Source of the DNA: CAZFZT01 sp964523675
GTDB taxonomy: Bacteria > Planctomycetota > Phycisphaerae > Phycisphaerales > SM1A02
Direction: 5' to 3'
DNA length: 64,000 bases
Assembly (NCBI GenBank): GCA_964523675.1
Contig: CAZFZT010000007.1
Span: 11,711-75,710 of the forward strand
The position numbers and the translations under genes were made by a program. The notes under the pieces were generated by a model. The model was not told the origin of the DNA, made no database searches, and was given only the letters and a program-made list of their open reading frames with translations. Of this stretch, positions 25,232-33,681 are shown in pieces (position 1 is the stretch's first letter; every line of letters begins with the position of its first letter).

Positions 25232-26650
25232 TTATTCGCAGTTGCCCCAGGATGCGAGCAGCTCGAGCAGGTCGGGCACGCCGATGGAATCACTTCCGGT
25301 GAGGTCGGCGGCTTCACATCCGGGCGCAACCGGGCCCCAGCACGCGAGCAGGGCAAGGAGATCAGGCACGCCGATGGTGCCATCGTCGGTGAGGTCGCCG
25401 GGGCATGGCGGCGTGACGGGGCCGGACGGAACCGTCGCTGCGATGGCAATGGCGTCTGGCGTTCCGGGGCGGAAGAGTTCAAGCACGACTTCGCCATCAG
25501 TCGGGGGCGCGTCCGCGGTGAAGCCAAAGGTGAACGTGCTGCTCCACCGGAGTGCATTAGCGTTGGGGTTCACATCGAAGGGCACGCCTTCCCATGCGAT
25601 CTCGCCGTTGCCGATCGTAAGCGTCCAATCCTCGTTGGAGTAGATCTCACCACTGTGATACTTCACATCGTTGTAGTAGGTGTCGAGAACGTTGACGCCT
25701 TCAGGAAGCGGCACAGCGAAGGCGCGTCCTGACCGGTGTGAGTTCATGTTGTGTACGGCATAGTCGTAACGCCATGTGCCGTCGCCATTATCGGTGACGT
25801 TGTATCCCAGATGGAAGCGGCCATCGATCGGTTCGCCAGGGATGTCGACGACTTTGATGGAGACGCCGGAGACATGGTCGCGCCAAGCGAAGATCGCAGG
25901 CCTCTTTGTCGTGGAGAAGCCGCCGCCGAGGTTGTAGGAATTGCCACTGGGCAGCAAAGTGACACGACGATTCGATGCGTTGTTGTGGCGCCGCGAACTG
26001 GTGCCTTCTTGAACGTGCACGTACTGGCCTTCGAGGAAATACAAAGCGCCTGGGTTGAGTGCGGGGTTCAGGTCATCATCATGAACCTGAAGACGCTTGT
26101 AGATGCCGTTGCCGGTCTGATTGAACGCGATCGTGTATGGGTAGGGGAATGCACCTGTCGAGGCATTGACATCGGAACGTGGGCCGAGACCTGTCTGCTG
26201 ACCGTTGAGACTTGAGCTGTAGGGATCGGCGCATCCGGGCCCGAGGCACTGCGGGCACCCACCTCCACACGACTGACATGTGCCGCAGCCGCCGTTCTGC
26301 AAGGCGCAGAAGCCGTGCTTGAGCCAGGCCATGCCGATCATGTCGATGCGACCGTCCTTGATTCGGTACATGTTCTGGGCGATGACCGGGTGATTGGAAT
26401 TGTTGGCCTGCCAGAGCAGGGTCTCGTCACCCGCATTGAAGGAGTTCGTCGCCACCGAGAAGGCGTGAACGTTGCCCACGCGAGGAAAAGTCTGTGTCGT
26501 CGGAAGCGTGCAGACCGCCACGTCCGCGCCGTCGGAACCTGCAACGCCTCCACCTCCTCTGTCGGCGGTGGCTGAGTTTTCGTGAAGTTGGCCGGCTACG
26601 ACCATTGCTCCCGCCACCACAATTCCGCCAAGCGCCAGACGAATATTCAT
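25232..26650 (-). CDS. Secreted protein with C-terminal dockerin-like repeats
   Basis: 472 residues. The signal peptide MNIRLALGGIVVAGAMVVAG is followed by a body without a recognised domain. The body contains a Cys-rich patch (about 115-140: HGFCALQNGGCGTCQSCGGG) and beta-rich segments such as WRYDYAVHNMNSH and ALRWSSTFTFGF. The last 60 residues hold two calcium-loop units, CPGDLTDDGTIGVPDLLALL and AADLTGSDSIGVPDLLELL, each ending CWG or SWG. This type of dockerin-like tail occurs on many secreted proteins of Phycisphaerae, where cellulosomes are not known; it probably anchors or sorts them. A promoter and a terminator flank the gene, so it is monocistronic. Confidence 0.85.
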   Translation of the reverse strand: MNIRLALGGIVVAGAMVVAGQLHENSATADRGGGGVAGSDGADVAVCTLPTTQTFPRVGNVHAFSVATNSFNAGDETLLWQANNSNHPVIAQNMYRIKDGRIDMIGMAWLKHGFCALQNGGCGTCQSCGGGCPQCLGPGCADPYSSSLNGQQTGLGPRSDVNASTGAFPYPYTIAFNQTGNGIYKRLQVHDDDLNPALNPGALYFLEGQYVHVQEGTSSRRHNNASNRRVTLLPSGNSYNLGGGFSTTKRPAIFAWRDHVSGVSIKVVDIPGEPIDGRFHLGYNVTDNGDGTWRYDYAVHNMNSHRSGRAFAVPLPEGVNVLDTYYNDVKYHSGEIYSNEDWTLTIGNGEIAWEGVPFDVNPNANALRWSSTFTFGFTADAPPTDGEVVLELFRPGTPDAIAIAATVPSGPVTPPCPGDLTDDGTIGVPDLLALLACWGPVAPGCEAADLTGSDSIGVPDLLELLASWGNCE

Positions 26651-26760
26651 CTCGTGGTCTCCTTAAACCCTTGCTGCCAGGTTGTCGTTCAACGCACACA
26701 GCGTGTGCGCAACATCGGTTACAAATGAAAGCAGCGACATCCCTGCCGCGCCTCACTGCC

Positions 26761-26788
26761 AGTATGACAGCCATTTACCGTCTGTCAA
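26761..26788 (-). promoter_or_regulatory. Sigma70-type promoter of the dockerin-protein gene
   Basis: On the minus strand a consensus TTGACA (26788-26783) is followed after 16 nt by CATACT (26766-26761). Transcription would start near 26753, giving a leader of about 100 nt. Confidence 0.7.
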
Positions 26789-26863
26789 CAGCCAAGTTTC
26801 CAGATTGAGCAGATTCCAATCCGTATTGAGTTGCGAGCATTCTGACCAGTGGGCGCGCCAATG

Positions 26864-26896
26864 AATGAAAGCGGCTCTCGCTGGTGCGAGAGCCGC
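26864..26896 (-). terminator. Terminator hairpin after the small coiled-coil gene
   Basis: A perfect 10-bp stem GCGGCTCTCG/CGAGAGCCGC with loop CTGGTG. On the minus strand it is followed by TTTCATTC, so the T-run is short. Confidence 0.7.
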
Positions 26897-26999
26897 CATG
26901 ATTTCTGGATCGGCCTGCAGGGCGCATGCTCCTGCTGGAGCATTGCCACATCGTTGACGCCTCGATATGCCTCGATGTCTTGGGGCAGGGGGTGGGGGG

Positions 27000-27332
27000 T
27001 CAATCTGCCGGCTCGCCATGTTCATTGAGGAAATTGTCATCATCCTCATCATGGCGCTCGGCATGATTCCGCTCACGATTCGATTGCTCGATGAGGCGGC
27101 GGAGATAGGCGTTCTCACGCCGCGTCGCTTCGAGGTCGAAGACGAGGTACTTCACGCTCAGCCGCAGGTAGTCAAGCGATTCCTGAAGTTCAGCCACGGC
27201 CTTTTGAATGCGATCGCGCTTGCCGAGGGCGTCATTGGCCGCCTTCTCCACCCGGCCGCGATCCTCCTGCGGCAGGCGGCTGATGCGGTCAATCAACTCC
27301 GCGAACTTCGTTTGGAAGGTTTGTTCATCCAT
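27000..27332 (-). CDS. Small coiled-coil protein, unknown function
   Basis: 110 residues. It is almost entirely helical: FAELIDRISRLPQEDRGRV then a long heptad-like run (about 38-88, e.g. IQKAVAELQESLDYLRLSV and FDLEATRRENAYLRRLIEQ), closing with a polar acidic tail. There is no signal peptide and no TM segment. GGAGAG is near the ATG at 27332. I do not know the family; it could be a transition-state-type regulator or a structural adaptor. A terminator follows the stop, and the upstream 265 bp up to the RNase HII-like gene (divergent) holds no clear gene. Confidence 0.7.
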   Translation of the reverse strand: MDEQTFQTKFAELIDRISRLPQEDRGRVEKAANDALGKRDRIQKAVAELQESLDYLRLSVKYLVFDLEATRRENAYLRRLIEQSNRERNHAERHDEDDDNFLNEHGEPAD

Positions 27333-27597
27333 GCTCTTCTCTCCAGTTGTGTGGGTTTCATGTCAGCGGCTGCAACCAGACATCCGCCAATGAAGCCACA
27401 GCACACGGCACGCCCAATCCCATGCCAACGCGGCATGAGCGCGGCAATCAGCGAATACGATGCAGGAACGCTGAGATTCCCGGTCCTACCTGCGAGGCCG
27501 CCTGCGCGATTAGTCCATCTGTTGCGAAAAATCAACACTGCCGCTGCGAGGGCGCAACGATGATGAAGGAGCCAAGTCTGGTACACTGCCGCGCGAA

Positions 27598-28593
27598 GTG
27601 CTGATCTACGCGGGTATCGATGAAGCCGGTTATGGGCCGTTGCTCGGACCGCTTTGCGTCGGGTGCAGCGTGTTTGTGCTGCGCGGGCATGATCCGGCAG
27701 TCGAGACGTCCCCGCCGAACCTTTGGAAGACGCTCGCAAAGGTCGTCTGCCGCAAGAGCCGTGACACCCGGCGGCGGATCGCAGTCGAAGACTCCAAGAA
27801 ACTCAAAGGAGCGAACTCCTCCGTCAAGGTGCATCCGCTGACCCATCTGGAGCGAGGCGTGTTGAGTTTCTGCGCCTCCGATGGCGATGCTTCAGCCCCC
27901 GCCACCGATAGTGATCTGTTCAAGCGCCTCGGGGCAGCGATGCCTGAATCATCCTGGTGCGGAGTGGCGACAGATCTGCCGCTGGCGCACTCCGTCGATC
28001 AACTGCGCATCGCAGCGAGCCGGCTGCGGCGCGGCCTTGGGGAAGCAGGCGTCGAATGCGCTGCGATGGCGTGTGAGGCGATTCATCCCGATGAGTTCAA
28101 TCGACAGGTTGCGCGAACGAACAACAAGGCAAGCGTGAACATGGCAGCGGCGCTGCGGCTGGTCGAGCGCATCTGGCGCAAGTGGCCGATTGCTGGGCCG
28201 GAGCATCCGCGCGTCATTCTCGATCGCCACGGTGGACGCACACACTATCGAGAGGAGTTGCAATTCGCCTGGCCGGAGGCGCACATTCAGATCCTTGCAG
28301 AGGATGAAGCGATTTGCCGGTATCGGTTGACGCGCCGTGGCGGCTGCATGATGACCGTCACGTTCATGCCCGATGCCGAAGAGAAGCACCTGCCGGTCGC
28401 GCTGGCGTCGATGACGGCCAAGTATGTGCGAGAACTCTTCATGTTGCGGCTCAATCGCTTCTTCGCGCAGCACTTGCCGGAACTCAAGCCCACGGCCGGC
28501 TACTACGGTGATGCGCAGCGGTACATCGAGGCCATTGAGCCGGTGATGGCGAAATTGAGTTTACAGCGCGCGGAACTGGTGCGATGCTTTTGA
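27598..28593 (+). CDS. RNase HII-like nuclease-fold protein, divergent
   Basis: 331 residues. RNase HII cuts RNA in RNA-DNA hybrids. Here the start reads YAGIDEAGYGPLLGPLCVG (Asp8, Glu9) and DSKKLK follows, as in RnhB. VILDRHGGR supplies Asp209, and PDAEEKHLPVALASMTAKYV, which aligns with the KGDxxxxxxAAASIxAK block, supplies Asp259, so all four metal-binding acids are present. The family's GRG motif, which senses the RNA-DNA junction, is GYG here. It is longer than RnhB (about 200 aa) because of an insert of about 100 residues after DSKKL. GTG 27598 is the start used; a TACACT hexamer lies 10 nt before it. Probably not the cell's only RNase H. Confidence 0.75.
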   Translation: MLIYAGIDEAGYGPLLGPLCVGCSVFVLRGHDPAVETSPPNLWKTLAKVVCRKSRDTRRRIAVEDSKKLKGANSSVKVHPLTHLERGVLSFCASDGDASAPATDSDLFKRLGAAMPESSWCGVATDLPLAHSVDQLRIAASRLRRGLGEAGVECAAMACEAIHPDEFNRQVARTNNKASVNMAAALRLVERIWRKWPIAGPEHPRVILDRHGGRTHYREELQFAWPEAHIQILAEDEAICRYRLTRRGGCMMTVTFMPDAEEKHLPVALASMTAKYVRELFMLRLNRFFAQHLPELKPTAGYYGDAQRYIEAIEPVMAKLSLQRAELVRCF

Positions 28594-28612
28594 ACGTATA
28601 TTTGAACGTATA
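28589..28612 (+). repeat. Two direct 12-bp repeats TTTGAACGTATA
   Basis: Two exact adjacent copies. The first contains the stop codon of the RNase HII-like gene (TGA 28591-28593). Confidence 0.8.
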
Positions 28613-28617
28613 AATGT

Positions 28618-28694
28618 TTAGCCGCGACGCGCAGCGGAGCGCGGCAGTTCGGGGCGTATAGCGTCAGGAACGCTCCGCTGCGCGTCGCGGCGAA
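28618..28694. repeat. Inverted repeat with perfect 21-bp arms (interspersed repeat family)
   Basis: The left arm 28621-28641 (GCCGCGACGCGCAGCGGAGC plus G) is the exact reverse complement of 28671-28691. The 29-bp centre is unpaired. Related single arms occur at 5660-5682 and 63968-63987. It lies between two co-directional genes and ends 4 bp before the hydrolase start, so it could fold in the mRNA. Confidence 0.85.
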
Positions 28695-28697
28695 ACG

Positions 28698-29618
28698 ATG
28701 AAGGAGCGCACGCCACAATCTCGAACGCGTCGGCTGTTGCGATCGATCGTTCGGATCGTCGCAATCTTCACTATTCTCAGCTTGATCTTGCACATCACCG
28801 GCTGCATGGAATCGATGTTCTACTTTCCGCAGAAGGAGCCGACGCCTGCGCGGCTTGGTCCGCCGGGGACGATTGAAGTGCCGTTTGAATCCGCAGATGG
28901 TACGCGGCTCTTTGGTTGGCTGATTCCAGCAAAGGGCGATCGCAAGCGCATGAACGAAGCGCCGACGGTGCTGCATGTGCATGGCAATGCCGGCAGCATC
29001 CTCAGCCATGCCTTCTTCACCGAGCACCTGCCCTTCGCGGGCTTCAACGTGTTCATCTTCGACTATCGCGGGTATGGCCAAAGCGAAGGCCGGGCGTCAC
29101 GGCGCGGACCGCTCATTGAAGATACACATGCCGCACTTGATGCGATCCTGGCGCGTGATGATGTTGATCCCTCGCGCATCGGTGTGTACGGCCAGTCGCT
29201 TGGCGGCTCGATTGCGCTCAATGTCATGGCGGGTCGGCCGGAGATTCGCGCGGCTGTCATCGAGTCGGCCTTTACCAGTTGGCGCGACGTTGCGGCGGAC
29301 TCACTCGGGCGCGGCAGCAGCAATGCGTTGACGCGCACCCTTGCAGCGATCTTTATTCCAGATGAGTATCGAGCCGATGAAGCGATCGCGCGGATCAATC
29401 GGCCGATGCTCATTCTGCATGGCGACGGCGATACGATCATACCCGTCGCACACGGTCGCGCGCTGGCGGCGGCTGCCCCGAACCATGCACAGCTCGTTGA
29501 ACTGCCGGGTGGCGAACATAACTCGCTGCGCATGAGCCATGCGATGATCGATCAGGTGATGATCGATTTCTTCAATGAGCATCTACAAGGGCGCAGCGAA
29601 ACCGAAGATGAACGCTGA
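28698..29618 (+). CDS. Alpha/beta hydrolase, membrane-anchored or lipoprotein-like
   Basis: 306 residues. The N-terminal segment IVAIFTILSLILHITGC gives a signal or lipoprotein-type anchor, followed by MESMFYFPQ, the hallmark beginning of the YfhR/BEM46-like hydrolases. Oxyanion strand VLHVHGNAGS, the nucleophile elbow GQSLGGS (Ser at about 172), the acid Asp of LHGDGDTIIPV and the His of GGEHNSL are all intact. The substrate is unknown; homologues are peptidase- or esterase-like membrane hydrolases. It starts 4 bp after the inverted repeat, and no SD is visible. It is convergent with the solute-binding-protein gene. Confidence 0.87.
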   Translation: MKERTPQSRTRRLLRSIVRIVAIFTILSLILHITGCMESMFYFPQKEPTPARLGPPGTIEVPFESADGTRLFGWLIPAKGDRKRMNEAPTVLHVHGNAGSILSHAFFTEHLPFAGFNVFIFDYRGYGQSEGRASRRGPLIEDTHAALDAILARDDVDPSRIGVYGQSLGGSIALNVMAGRPEIRAAVIESAFTSWRDVAADSLGRGSSNALTRTLAAIFIPDEYRADEAIARINRPMLILHGDGDTIIPVAHGRALAAAAPNHAQLVELPGGEHNSLRMSHAMIDQVMIDFFNEHLQGRSETEDER

Positions 29619-29630
29619 TGATGCAGAGAT

Positions 29631-29704
29631 AGAGCCGCGCTCCTTAGAAAGCGGCGTTGTCGCGTATGGAGAGCGCACCGCTTCCTAACGGACGCGGCTC
29701 TTTG
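29631..29704. terminator. Long inverted repeat between convergent genes, likely bidirectional terminator
   Basis: AGAGCCGCG (29631-29639) pairs with CGCGGCTCT (29693-29701). Inner parts (GCTCCTTAG with CTAACGGAC) pair imperfectly. T-rich flanks lie on the plus side. The repeat overlaps the last codons of the minus-strand gene ending at 29685. Confidence 0.6.
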
Positions 29705-31328
29705 CTTCATGCTGCGCAAGGCCCACGATTTGTCTGTAGTTCCTGCGGAAGAACGCAACGAAGCGTTTGCGCATTTCCTCCGCTGGGGTGGCTTCCTCGT
29801 GCCACAGCCCTTCAGCCGCCCATTCACGGCGGAGCCAGCCGCGGCGCACCGGTTCAAGATGAGAACCATTCGCCAGATCGAAAACCTGTCCTTCCGGTCC
29901 TTCAATGGTCGGCAGTGCATCGAACAGTTCCAGCATGCCGCGCAGCGTCGGATCCCTGACATCCTCAGCCGTCACGATGCGCTGCTGTCCCGAGTGGGGA
30001 TAGGCCGGATGCGTGATGATCGCCTGCCATGCCGCTTCGAGATCATCATGCGTGTCCATCGCCATGGCTGCGAAGAGCGGTGCGATGAAGGCGCGGAAGC
30101 TCGGATTCGCATCAACCGGTGCGGCAATCTCGAACGGATTTACTCGATCGATCATGCGATCGAAATGACGCTCATACATGCTGCGAAGGATCGGCAGGCG
30201 GCGGAGTTCGAAGCGCTGCGGGCCGAGCGATTGGGCGCCTCGATCATCTGTCCCGGCGTCCGATCCGCGTCTTCCTCGCTGATCGCTCGTCAGACGCGGC
30301 GTCTCTCTCGACTCTCGAGATGGAAACTGCCACAATGCCTGCGCTTCCTCAGTGAGCGTGAACTCGACGAACCGTTTCGCAACGACAGGATTCGGTGGAT
30401 TGCGCAGCAATGAGATCGGATCAGCGTCGATGGTTGTCGCGCCGGGTGGATCGACGTAGCCAACGCGGCTGCCGCCGCCTGCATCGAGAATCGCCTGCGC
30501 CTGGTATCGGCCGTAGAAGTCAATGCACACACCCATGGCTGCATCGCCGTAACTCACATCGCGCGGCGCTTTGCTTGAACTGGCGGAAAAATACCGTGCG
30601 TTGGCGCCGGCCCTGCGCAGGATGTGCCAGCCACGATGCCAGCCGCGCCGTTGCAGGATCGTGTCAAATGCCGTTGTAATCGAGCCGGATTGACCCGGAT
30701 TCACCAGCGCGATCCAGCCGGCAAGTTCTGGATGTGTGAGGTCTTCCCACTGCTGCGGCTCGCTTACGCTCAACTGCGCAAGCGTATCACGGTTGTACAC
30801 GATGCCGAAGCCGGAGAGCGCGGTGCCGAACCAATGTTTGTCAGGATCATAGAGGATGCCATCGCCGATGATGTTGGGGCCGTACGTTGCATCGAGCCAC
30901 GCGTCTTCAAAATCAATGCGCTGCGTGATCGGTTCTTGACGGGTTTCACCATTGATGTTCACACTGACGCCGCGTTTGAGCATGGTGTGCTCGTAGGAGC
31001 CGCCACCGAAGATGAGGTCTGCATCGCCGCCGGGTTCATTCCCTGCTTCAAATGCGCTTGCGAACTGCGACTCCAACATGCGCCGGATTTCGCTCGTCCC
31101 GCCCGGCACCGACCAAATCACCTGCACCGGTTCGCCGAATTCGCGCTGATGCCACTGCTCGAAAGCGGCGGAAAACTCCGTGCGAATCTGCTCATTGTGC
31201 GGCGTGATGATGATCAGCCGCTGCGCGTCGGCCGGGGCAGCGGGGCGCGAGCCCTCCGGCCGAAACAGAAGCGGCACCGCCAGCAACGCGGCGAAGCACA
31301 GGAGAATGGCGACCTTGGAGAAGGACAT
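29685..31328 (-). CDS. Extracellular solute-binding protein of an ABC transporter
   Basis: 547 residues from ATG 31328, giving the signal VAILLCFAALLAVPLLF. The frame is open upstream to 31430 with no signal-like sequence. The fold is that of a periplasmic binding protein for Fe(III), polyamines or similar: RLIIITPHNEQIRTEFSAAF, then GGDADLIFGGGSYEH, IVYNRDTLAQL and GWIALVNPGQSGS, which match the Fe(3+)/thiamine class (family 1/6). Two insertions make it longer than usual (about 340 aa): one around the SRESRETPRLTSDQRGRR stretch, and a C-terminal extension of about 150 residues. No permease or ATPase genes are adjacent, so the transporter must be elsewhere or absent. Confidence 0.8.
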   Translation of the reverse strand: MSFSKVAILLCFAALLAVPLLFRPEGSRPAAPADAQRLIIITPHNEQIRTEFSAAFEQWHQREFGEPVQVIWSVPGGTSEIRRMLESQFASAFEAGNEPGGDADLIFGGGSYEHTMLKRGVSVNINGETRQEPITQRIDFEDAWLDATYGPNIIGDGILYDPDKHWFGTALSGFGIVYNRDTLAQLSVSEPQQWEDLTHPELAGWIALVNPGQSGSITTAFDTILQRRGWHRGWHILRRAGANARYFSASSSKAPRDVSYGDAAMGVCIDFYGRYQAQAILDAGGGSRVGYVDPPGATTIDADPISLLRNPPNPVVAKRFVEFTLTEEAQALWQFPSRESRETPRLTSDQRGRRGSDAGTDDRGAQSLGPQRFELRRLPILRSMYERHFDRMIDRVNPFEIAAPVDANPSFRAFIAPLFAAMAMDTHDDLEAAWQAIITHPAYPHSGQQRIVTAEDVRDPTLRGMLELFDALPTIEGPEGQVFDLANGSHLEPVRRGWLRREWAAEGLWHEEATPAEEMRKRFVAFFRRNYRQIVGLAQHEAKSRVR

Positions 31329-31441
31329 CGGGAAGGAATGGTATCGCGAACGTGTTGTAGTGCGTAAGCGCTCCTTCAGGCGACTCTCAGGAGCATGCGT
31401 CTGACTTGCCGCCCAAAGTGGCATCAACATTACGATGTAGG

Positions 31442-31447
31442 TACAAT
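31442..31447 (+). promoter_or_regulatory. Putative -10 element (TACAAT) of the brnTA operon
   Basis: It ends 7 nt before ATG 31455 and there is no SD, suggesting a leaderless mRNA. A TTGCCG (31406-31411) is too far upstream for ideal -35 spacing to this hexamer. Confidence 0.35.
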
Positions 31448-31454
31448 GGATTCA

Positions 31455-31751
31455 ATGGGCGAACTTCGCATCGAATGGGACGAGCGCAAGAACGCGTCCA
31501 ACAAGCGGAAGCACGGCATTTCATTCGAGGAGGCGGCGATGGCCTTTGCCGATGACAACGCTTTGCTCCTCGACGACCCGGACCACTCAGTTTCCGAAGA
31601 TCGTTTTGTTCTCCTGGGGCTCAGTACCGAACTTCGCATACTTGTGATCTGCCACTGTTACCGCGAAGATGATGACGTGATTCGGATTATTAACGCCCGC
31701 AAGGCAGATCGGCGGGAACGAAAGCAGTACCTCGAACGGTGGACACAATGA
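31455..31751 (+). CDS. brnT: BrnT-family ribonuclease toxin
   Basis: 98 residues from ATG 31455 (MGELRIEWDERKN). The family core is intact: IEWDERKNASNKRKHGISFE, the HSVSEDRFVLLGLS block, LVICHCYREDDDVIRIINARKA and a closing ER..Y. BrnT is a RelE-like mRNA interferase neutralised by BrnA. The gene overlaps brnA by the four bases ATGA. Starts at 31395 or 31446 are open, but the -10-like hexamer and the family N-terminus favour 31455. Residues likely involved in catalysis (Lys, His, Arg) are present, so the toxin looks functional. Confidence 0.93.
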   Translation: MGELRIEWDERKNASNKRKHGISFEEAAMAFADDNALLLDDPDHSVSEDRFVLLGLSTELRILVICHCYREDDDVIRIINARKADRRERKQYLERWTQ

Positions 31752-31966
31752 GATCGCACTACGACTTCTCCAAGGCAAAGCGCAATCCATATGCAAAGCG
31801 CCTCAAGCGGCAGGTAACGATCCGCCTCGACAAGGACACGATCGAGCACTTCAAGGGTCTGGCTGCTGAAACGGGTGTGCCGTATCAGACGCTCATCAAC
31901 CTGTACCTGCGCGACTGTGCAGCAAGCGGGCGGAAGTTGTCGATGCGCTGGAAACGAAGCGCGTAG
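31748..31966 (+). CDS. brnA: BrnA-family antitoxin
   Basis: 72 residues. DFSKAKRNPYAKRLKRQVTI is followed by RLDKDTIEHFKGLAAETGVP and YQTLINLYLRDCA, the ribbon-helix-helix antitoxin pattern. BrnA binds BrnT and the operon operator, giving autoregulation. The ATG overlaps the brnT stop as ATGA, so translation is coupled and the order is toxin first, as is usual for this family. The C-terminus ends KLSMRWKRSA. It is convergent with the acyl-CoA synthetase gene 60 bp away. Confidence 0.92.
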   Translation: MRSHYDFSKAKRNPYAKRLKRQVTIRLDKDTIEHFKGLAAETGVPYQTLINLYLRDCAASGRKLSMRWKRSA

Positions 31967-32026
31967 GTCCCCGAGTTGTGCCGCTGCTGGAACGCCGCCG
32001 GATGATCCTCCCCTGGGCCTTGCTGC

Positions 32027-33538
32027 TCAGTCCTCCACATCGGCCGCAGCCGCCTGCTCCTTTGCGATCGACGGCGTCTGCGCGCTCAATTCGCGGCGCA
32101 TGATCTTGCCGGTTGGATTGCGAGGCAGTTTCTCCAGCAGGCGGATTTCGCGCGGCACTTTGAACTGTGCGATGAGATTGCGGCAATGGCTTCGCAATGC
32201 GGCGGGGTCGAACTCTGCATCCTCCTCCATTTCCACGAACGCGATCGGCACTTCGCCTCTTGATGGGTCGCTGATGCCGATCACTGCGCTGGCATGGACT
32301 GATGGATGTGCGTTGAGAGCTTCTTCGATTTCGCGCGGGAAGACGTTCTCGCCGCCGATGATGAGCATTTCCTTGAACCGGCCGGTGATGTAGAGGTAGC
32401 CGTCGTCATCAAGCCGGCCCATGTCACCGGTGCGAAAGTAGCCGTTCTCATCGAATGCCTCGGCAGTTTCCCTGGGCAGTTTGTAATACCCAGCCATGAC
32501 GTTGGGGCCTTTGATGCGCACCTCGCCGTCTTCATTCGGCCCGCATAGCGAACCATCCGGCGCCACGATGATCTCATCGACACGTGGCAGAGGCGGGCCG
32601 ACGGACTTGCGCTTGTGGTCCTGCGGCCGGCACCAATTGGTGACAGGCGATGTCTCGGTCAGGCCATACCCTTCGTTGATCGTCACGCCGAAGCGCTCAC
32701 GGAATCCCTCGAAGACCGACTCTGGCAGCGGCTCACCGCCGGACACCATATAACGAAGTGAGATAAAGTCATCATGCCTCGCGCTCTTCGCAGCAAGCAG
32801 CGCGTTGTGCATCGACGGAATCCCAATGAACGCGGTCGGCCGATGCTCGCGCAACAGTTCGAGAATCTTACGAGGCGAGAACCGCGCGGTGTACACCGCC
32901 TTGCAGCCGACTGCCAGCGGCAGAATCGTCAGCACGGTCAAGCCGAACGTATGAAACTGCGGCAGAACGCCCAGCAGCGCATCGCGCCGGGTGAAGCCAG
33001 CCCATTGAACACACTGCTCGACATTGGAAGCCAGGTTATGCGAGGTGAGCATCACACCCTTGGGCTTGCCTGATGTGCCTGAGGTGTAGAGCAAACACGC
33101 CACGAAGTCATCGCGCTGCGACTTGGGCAAACGCGGCCGGGGCAGGCCCTTGAACTTGCTCCGCATCTCATCCAGGCGAAGTTCGGTGACGCCCTGCGGC
33201 ATCTCGCCGAACATATCGAGCATCGGCTTCACTGTCACAACGACATCGAGTTCAGCATCACGGATGACGTACTCGAGCTCCTCACGCTTGAGCAGGTAAT
33301 TCAGCGGAACGATCGTCCTACCAAGCATCCATGAAGCGATCAGCGCCATCGGGAACAACCCCGAAGTCGGCAGCATGACGCCGACATGCGGGCGGCGGCT
33401 GGTCCGCTCGATCTCCCGCGCTAGATGCATCGCGCCAAGCAGAAGTTCATACGATCGCCATGCCCGCTGATCGTCAACGACGGCAATGCGCGTCGGAAAA
33501 AGAAGCAACTGGCGGAGGATGGGGCTGAAGACACGCAT
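32027..33538 (-). CDS. Acyl-CoA synthetase (AMP-forming, fatty-acid ligase type)
   Basis: 503 residues from ATG 33538. The protein activates a carboxylic acid to acyl-AMP and acyl-CoA. The P-loop LLYTSGTSGKPKGVMLTSHN, the adenine-binding GYGLTETSP, the GYFRTGDMGRLDDDGYLYIT hinge region and the catalytic lysine block RNPTGKIMRREL are all intact, so it should be active. Its similarity to fatty-acid ligases is general; the substrate is not determined. A long start at 33589 or 33664 is open but adds non-homologous residues. The gene is divergent from the SPOR lipoprotein and convergent with brnA. No acyl-CoA dehydrogenase is nearby, though a 3-hydroxyacyl-CoA dehydrogenase lies at 47.5 kb. Confidence 0.9.
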   Translation of the reverse strand: MRVFSPILRQLLLFPTRIAVVDDQRAWRSYELLLGAMHLAREIERTSRRPHVGVMLPTSGLFPMALIASWMLGRTIVPLNYLLKREELEYVIRDAELDVVVTVKPMLDMFGEMPQGVTELRLDEMRSKFKGLPRPRLPKSQRDDFVACLLYTSGTSGKPKGVMLTSHNLASNVEQCVQWAGFTRRDALLGVLPQFHTFGLTVLTILPLAVGCKAVYTARFSPRKILELLREHRPTAFIGIPSMHNALLAAKSARHDDFISLRYMVSGGEPLPESVFEGFRERFGVTINEGYGLTETSPVTNWCRPQDHKRKSVGPPLPRVDEIIVAPDGSLCGPNEDGEVRIKGPNVMAGYYKLPRETAEAFDENGYFRTGDMGRLDDDGYLYITGRFKEMLIIGGENVFPREIEEALNAHPSVHASAVIGISDPSRGEVPIAFVEMEEDAEFDPAALRSHCRNLIAQFKVPREIRLLEKLPRNPTGKIMRRELSAQTPSIAKEQAAAADVED

Positions 33539-33681
33539 GGCGGCACGAAAACTGCTGAAAGGGAGAGGACTGGTACGATACGAGATCATGGGTGGAGGGG
33601 CAAAGCGGCGGAGGGCGAAAGGCGTGAGGGGAGGTGGTTCGTTGATTTTCGTGCGTGCTTTCAAACTTCTTCTAGGGACTT

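Larger units (their letters stand above)
26651..26999. other. Intergenic region, 349 bp, no gene seen
   Basis: It holds the 5' untranslated region and promoter of the dockerin-protein gene, a CGCACAC/GTGTGCG hairpin (26693-26709) in that leader, and the terminator hairpin of the next minus-strand gene. No open frame with coding character was found. Confidence 0.6.

Noticed and set aside
27333..27597. A small minus-strand gene upstream of the coiled-coil protein
   Set aside because: A frame with a hydrophobic patch (GIGRAVCCGFIGGCLVAAA) is open but overlaps the start regions of both neighbours and has an Arg-rich, non-protein-like upstream part.
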